From NCBI GenBank assembly GCA_000432895.1, contig FR889430.1, positions 1 to 9,280 on the forward strand: DNA of 9,280 nucleotides, given 5' to 3'. Numbering within the stretch: position 1 is the first letter of the stretch; every line of letters starts with the position of its first letter. The notes beneath the pieces are model-generated. The model had not been told where the DNA came from. It did no database searches and worked only from the letters and a program-made list of their open reading frames with translations. A program made the position numbers and the translations under genes. The DNA is from Firmicutes bacterium CAG:449. GTDB lineage: Bacteria > Bacillota_I > Bacilli_A > RFN20 > CAG-449. Below are positions 6,001-9,280 of the stretch, piece after piece.

Positions 6001-7404
6001 TTATTTATCAATATCCACAAGATCATAATGAAGATATGTTTTAAATGCTTCATCTAAAATATGTTTTAAATGTCCTACTCCTACAGTGGTATGATGTTTA
6101 AAGCCATTTCTTGCTAGAGTAATAAGTTTATCTTGAAGATGATCAATATGAGCAACTCCACCACATCCAAAGAATTCTTTTTCAATATCATCATCAGTAA
6201 ATTCTCCTTCAGACGTATAAATAGTTAATTTACCATCTTCAGTTTTACAATTAGAAAAAGTCATTTTAAAAGATGAAATTCTTCCTTCATTGCTACCCCA
6301 ACCAGAATCAGGATCTACTTTAGAAAACATTTTATGATCAGTAACTAATCCTTTTTCTTTCATTAAACTTTGAGCTACTGGTCCACAATGGAATAAAATA
6401 ACTTTGTTTTCATCTTCACCATAATTATTATTCCAATCTAAACAAGCACTTGGCTTTTGGCTTGCTAAAGATAATGCTCTCATAGTAATTGCACTACATA
6501 AATCAATTTCACAAGAAGCCACAATTCCTCGATCATTTAATTCTGATAATAAAACACATGGGCAAACTCTATAATATGTTTCCATTTCATTCCAACATCT
6601 TAAAGTAATCGCATCTAGATGATATTCATCAATATATTCATCAATCACTACTGATATTTTTGCTAAAGTAATTAATCGATCATTAGGAACACAAGAGAAA
6701 TTTGTATAATTAACTAATCTTTCTTTCTTTTTAATAACTCTATTATCATCACTACTTAAATCATCTACTTTATGAAATAATTCAGATAAATCAAACACTT
6801 CAACAGTAATACCATATTTTTCTAAAGTTACTTCATCAAATCTAACTGTTTTAAACGCGGTAGTTCTAGCGCCCAAGCAACCAATAGTAAATCTTTTCAT
6901 ACCTTTTACTACTCGACAAATAGAAGCAAAATCATCTAAATTTTCTTTAAATTTAGGACTTAAAGGATGAACAACATGTGGTTTCAAAACCGTAAAAGGT
7001 ACTTTATATTGACCCAATACATCAGTAATTGAAAACTTTCCACAGAAAGCATCACGACGATGAGCAAAATCCATTTTACCAATTTCATCAGGATATGCTT
7101 GAACTAAAATAGGTACATTACAATCTCTTAAAGCATTAATTGCTCCATTTTCATCAATAAAAATAGGTAAACAAAGAATTACTCCATCAAATTCACCTTC
7201 ATGTTCTTTTAAAAATTGATGATATAAAAGTCCTTCATCTCTAGTTTCCACCGCTCCATATCTAGTTAAATTTTCATCCATAATAATATAATCATAATTC
7301 GCGTCAGTTACAGCTTTAACCATATCAATTCTAGCTTGCTTAATTAATTCAGCAGGCATAAATCCACGATTACCAAAAAATAATGCAAATGTTTGTTTTT
7401 TCAT
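6001..7404 (-). CDS. L-fucose/L-arabinose isomerase-like ketol isomerase
   Basis: This is a metal-dependent aldose-ketose isomerase of the fucose-isomerase superfamily (COG2407-like), converting the incoming aldose to the ketose used by the kinase. At 467 aa it is much shorter than E. coli FucI (about 590 aa) and belongs to the shorter branch. Supporting features are the Rossmann-like N-terminal part (ILCLPIFIDENGAINAL, 76-92), LRCWNEMETYY (268-278), CEIDLCSAITM (298-308) with E299 as likely metal ligand, ACLDWNNNYG (320-329) with D323 as likely second ligand, FHCGP (338-342), and GFKHHTTVGVGH (434-445), whose histidines may supply the third ligand; these ligand assignments are by analogy. 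Sequence features do not resemble RhaA. AAAGGA lies 8 nt before the ATG, the spacer being eight Us. A 76-nt gap separates it from the regulator, suggesting extra control. Confidence 0.8.
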   Translation of the reverse strand: MKKQTFALFFGNRGFMPAELIKQARIDMVKAVTDANYDYIIMDENLTRYGAVETRDEGLLYHQFLKEHEGEFDGVILCLPIFIDENGAINALRDCNVPILVQAYPDEIGKMDFAHRRDAFCGKFSITDVLGQYKVPFTVLKPHVVHPLSPKFKENLDDFASICRVVKGMKRFTIGCLGARTTAFKTVRFDEVTLEKYGITVEVFDLSELFHKVDDLSSDDNRVIKKKERLVNYTNFSCVPNDRLITLAKISVVIDEYIDEYHLDAITLRCWNEMETYYRVCPCVLLSELNDRGIVASCEIDLCSAITMRALSLASQKPSACLDWNNNYGEDENKVILFHCGPVAQSLMKEKGLVTDHKMFSKVDPDSGWGSNEGRISSFKMTFSNCKTEDGKLTIYTSEGEFTDDDIEKEFFGCGGVAHIDHLQDKLITLARNGFKHHTTVGVGHLKHILDEAFKTYLHYDLVDIDK

Positions 7405-7420
7405 AAAAAAAATCCTTTCA

Positions 7421-7441
7421 TATACTTAAATTTTAAATATA
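7421..7441 (-). promoter_or_regulatory. Near-perfect AT-rich palindrome before the isomerase, candidate operator
   Basis: Within the only sizeable gap of the sugar operon, 21 bases form two 10-nt arms around one centre base; arms match except for one T/G pair that would still wobble-pair in RNA. On the minus strand the left arm is TATATTTAAA and the right arm TTTAAGTATA. It ends 2 nt before the AAAGGA ribosome site (7413-7418) of the isomerase gene. It could be an operator or an mRNA hairpin near the ribosome site. It does not match the catabolite-response-element consensus. In such AT-rich DNA chance is a real alternative. Confidence 0.35.
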
Positions 7442-7480
7442 CAAAAAGATTAAAAATATTATTAAATGTTCAATTTTACT

Positions 7481-8290
7481 TTAATTTTGTTCGAACTTTT
7501 TTCGATATTCTTTTGAAGATATACCAACATATTTTTTAAAAATTTGACTAAAATAATTATAATCATTAAATCCAACTTTATAAGATATTTCTTTCAATGA
7601 TAAAGAAGAATTTTGAAGATATTCTTTAGCTTTTTCTATTCTTTTTAATCTCAAATAAGAACTAATTCCCATATTCAAATATTTATCACACATTGTATAT
7701 AAACTAGTTCTACTCATATTAAAATATTTCAAAAAATCATTAATTACTAAATTCTTTTCATAATTCTTTTCAATAAAATCATTCATTTGATTAATAAATT
7801 TTTCTTGTTCAATAGAAACCATTTTTTCACTTATCGCGTATTTAGCTAAACTCAATAAAATAGTTGAAGCACTTTGCAATTTTTCATCATCTAAATATTT
7901 AATTTCTTGAATAGAAGAAAGAACATTTTTAGAAGTGTTATTTTTTAAAAGGTTAACTCTTTTTTCTTCACTTGCAATATCACTAATTTGTCCAAACATA
8001 ATAAAACCGACAATCTCACCATTTATTTTTAAATTAATCATGGCTTCGACTAAGTTAGCATGACAATGGTAAATATACAAATCATCACTTTCTTTACACT
8101 TTAAAAATGCTTTATTATTTGATAATTGACATTTCTTTTGATCCATTAATTTACAATAAGAACAATTATTAGGTGGATAAGAAATTACTTCATTATAATA
8201 AATATCATAAATAACAATTCTAACTCCACTTAAAATATAAAAACTTCTCAATAATTTATATAATTTATTTTTATTAAAGTTTAAATTCAT
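7481..8290 (-). CDS. AraC-family transcriptional regulator with PocR-type sensory domain
   Basis: A 269-aa cytosolic one-component regulator, probably an activator of this operon. Residues about 10-105 form a PocR-like ligand-sensing domain: a cysteine-rich segment (C43, C46, C54, C65, C76) with IYHCHANLVEAMINLKINGE (73-92) and VGFIMFGQIS, which match this domain's usual pattern. A linker helix follows (about 135-165). Residues about 166-266 are a double helix-turn-helix AraC domain: INDFLKYFNMSRTSLYTMCD as first helix-turn-helix, then LSLKEISYKVGFNDYNYFSQ (230-249) and FKKYVGISSKEYR, the classic C-terminal signature. Its ATG overlaps the upstream glycosidase stop (ATGA) and there is no Shine-Dalgarno site, so translation is coupled. 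PocR in Salmonella responds to 1,2-propanediol; whether this protein senses a diol, the sugar or something else cannot be told. Confidence 0.9.
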   Translation of the reverse strand: MNLNFNKNKLYKLLRSFYILSGVRIVIYDIYYNEVISYPPNNCSYCKLMDQKKCQLSNNKAFLKCKESDDLYIYHCHANLVEAMINLKINGEIVGFIMFGQISDIASEEKRVNLLKNNTSKNVLSSIQEIKYLDDEKLQSASTILLSLAKYAISEKMVSIEQEKFINQMNDFIEKNYEKNLVINDFLKYFNMSRTSLYTMCDKYLNMGISSYLRLKRIEKAKEYLQNSSLSLKEISYKVGFNDYNYFSQIFKKYVGISSKEYRKKFEQN

Positions 8291-9280
8291 TTTAAATATG
8301 CAATTTGATAATTATCAGGTTTAATAATATCAATTTTTGTTCCATCATTAATTAAAATTAATTTACCATCTTTTAAATTAATTTCAATTTTACCTTTTTC
8401 ATTAATGAAGTTTTTATTTAAATAAATAATTTTATTTTTTTCATCAAGAGAAGCAAAAGAAAAAATTGCATTAACTAAAATGACTAATACACAACTTGTT
8501 AAACCATGATTAAGAGAAGCAAAAACACTATCATGCTCCCAAATAGTACCAGTTAAAGATGCCATTTTATAAAAATAAGAAATAGTTTCTTCTTTTACAT
8601 CATTTAAATACCCGTATCTTAATAAAATAAATAATCTTAAATAATCTCCAATTAAAACATTAGACTTATAAATATGTGGATAAACTTTTTCATAGTCTCT
8701 ACTAGGTCCAAATTTTGTTAATAAAGTGTTAAATAAAATTGGATATTCTTCTTTAGTAGCCACATTAAAATAAAATGCATAATATTGGCAAGTTTCTGTA
8801 ATATTATTAGTTAAAACAAATTCATTATTAACTCTAACCATATTATCAACAAAAAATTCACCATTAAAAGAATATTTTTTTATTTGATTAATAACATTAT
8901 TAGATTTTTCAATTAATTTATCATCATTTAATAATTCTCCAGCAGCCTTCAAACAAGCTGAATATAACATATTAGAAGGAAAATTAACTCCTCTAATAAA
9001 TTCTTCATCATTAGCTTTTGACCATTCAACAAAAATCCAGCCTTTTAAATTTTCTAATAAGCCTAATTCATTTTCAAAATCTAAAAAATAGTCTAATAAA
9101 CCAATAATTTTCTCTTTTGATAAATCAATTAATTTTTGATCATTACTTCTTTTTAAATATTCATTTAATTCAAGAATATACCACATTGACCAATTAGGAA
9201 TAAAATTACCATCTGGAAATTCACCAGGATAACACATTGGAATCATTCCTTTTGGTAAAGTTGGATATTGCTTTAAATAA
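8287..9280 (-). CDS. Alpha-L-rhamnosidase-like glycoside hydrolase (GH78), C-terminal part
   Basis: The frame is open to the right window edge, so about 330 C-terminal codons are present and the start lies outside; the ATG at 9244-9246 is internal because the reading continues upstream in family-like sequence (YLKQYPTLPKG). The visible part is the second half of the (alpha/alpha)6 barrel of GH78-type enzymes. Numbered from that internal methionine: PNWSMWYILELNEYL (17-31), GWIFVEWSKAN (69-79), FPSNMLYSA (89-97), TETCQYYAFYF (150-160), TGTIWEH with E237 as the probable catalytic base, and SLNHG (244-248). Residues after about 270 are a short C-terminal beta domain. It would release an alpha-linked L-rhamnose or similar sugar. 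The general-acid region and any signal peptide lie beyond the window, so cellular location is unknown. It overlaps the regulator start by 4 nt. Confidence 0.85.
   Translation of the reverse strand, partial: YLKQYPTLPKGMIPMCYPGEFPDGNFIPNWSMWYILELNEYLKRSNDQKLIDLSKEKIIGLLDYFLDFENELGLLENLKGWIFVEWSKANDEEFIRGVNFPSNMLYSACLKAAGELLNDDKLIEKSNNVINQIKKYSFNGEFFVDNMVRVNNEFVLTNNITETCQYYAFYFNVATKEEYPILFNTLLTKFGPSRDYEKVYPHIYKSNVLIGDYLRLFILLRYGYLNDVKEETISYFYKMASLTGTIWEHDSVFASLNHGLTSCVLVILVNAIFSFASLDEKNKIIYLNKNFINEKGKIEINLKDGKLILINDGTKIDIIKPDNYQIAYLK

Noticed and set aside
7405..7441. Palindrome plus U-run as an intrinsic terminator between regulator and isomerase
   Set aside because: The stem has no stable G-C pairs, and the U-run is separated from it by the ribosome site and serves as the spacer to the ATG.
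9244..9246. ATG as the true start of the glycosidase
   Set aside because: The frame continues to the window edge in sequence typical of the family, no ribosome site precedes the ATG, and the first half of the catalytic domain would be missing.
1..9280. Mycoplasma-type code (TGA as tryptophan)
   Set aside because: All tryptophans I read are TGG, and the glycosidase ends at TGA in an ATGA overlap with the regulator start; reading through would add only one more residue before TAA, so this is supportive rather than absolute.
1..9280. CRISPR arrays, tRNA or rRNA genes, insertion sequences
   Set aside because: No regularly spaced repeats, cloverleaf-like segments, transposase-like frames or terminal inverted repeats were seen.

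Overview
This is an AT-rich window in which every gene lies on the minus strand, so transcription runs from high to low coordinates. Very low GC, A/T-ending codons, strong AGGAGG-type ribosome sites, a PyrR-type attenuation leader and Gram-positive-like gene families point to a low-GC Firmicute, perhaps a gut Erysipelotrichia-like or other Bacilli/Tenericutes-related lineage. Every tryptophan codon I read is TGG, and one gene appears to end at TGA, so the standard bacterial code (not the Mycoplasma code) is likely. No taxonomic marker gene is present.

Region 1 (9280 to 2759) is a compact sugar-catabolism operon whose promoter lies outside the window. In transcription order it holds: the C-terminal part of an alpha-L-rhamnosidase-like (GH78) enzyme, cut by the window edge; an AraC-family regulator with a PocR-type sensory domain; a fucose-isomerase-like ketol isomerase; an FGGY carbohydrate kinase; a DUF4432 (aldose-1-epimerase superfamily) protein; and a class II ketose-phosphate aldolase. 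Genes overlap by 4-8 nt or sit 2 nt apart, except for a 76-nt gap before the isomerase that contains a near-perfect 21-nt palindrome. The set reads as a full route: release a deoxysugar or pentose, epimerise, isomerise, phosphorylate, and cleave to two three-carbon units (or two plus three). None of the catabolic enzymes looks like the textbook RhaA, RhaB or RhaD, which makes the route and its true sugar the most interesting question here.

Region 2 (about 2725 to 557) is a pyrimidine salvage unit: a promoter-like sequence, an attenuation leader with mutually exclusive hairpins, pyrR, a uracil permease gene, and a clean intrinsic terminator (GAAA loop plus U-tract). De novo pyrimidine genes do not follow, so this is a two-gene uptake/regulation operon.

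Region 3 (559 to 1) is the C-terminal part of an RHS/YD-repeat protein, including the RHS-associated core motif. It has no start codon, carries a probable one-base frameshift, and begins directly at the permease terminator. It looks like a headless or orphan RHS cassette whose variable tip lies beyond the left edge. No stretch longer than 300 bases lacks a gene or gene fragment. I see no tRNA, rRNA, CRISPR array or insertion sequence.
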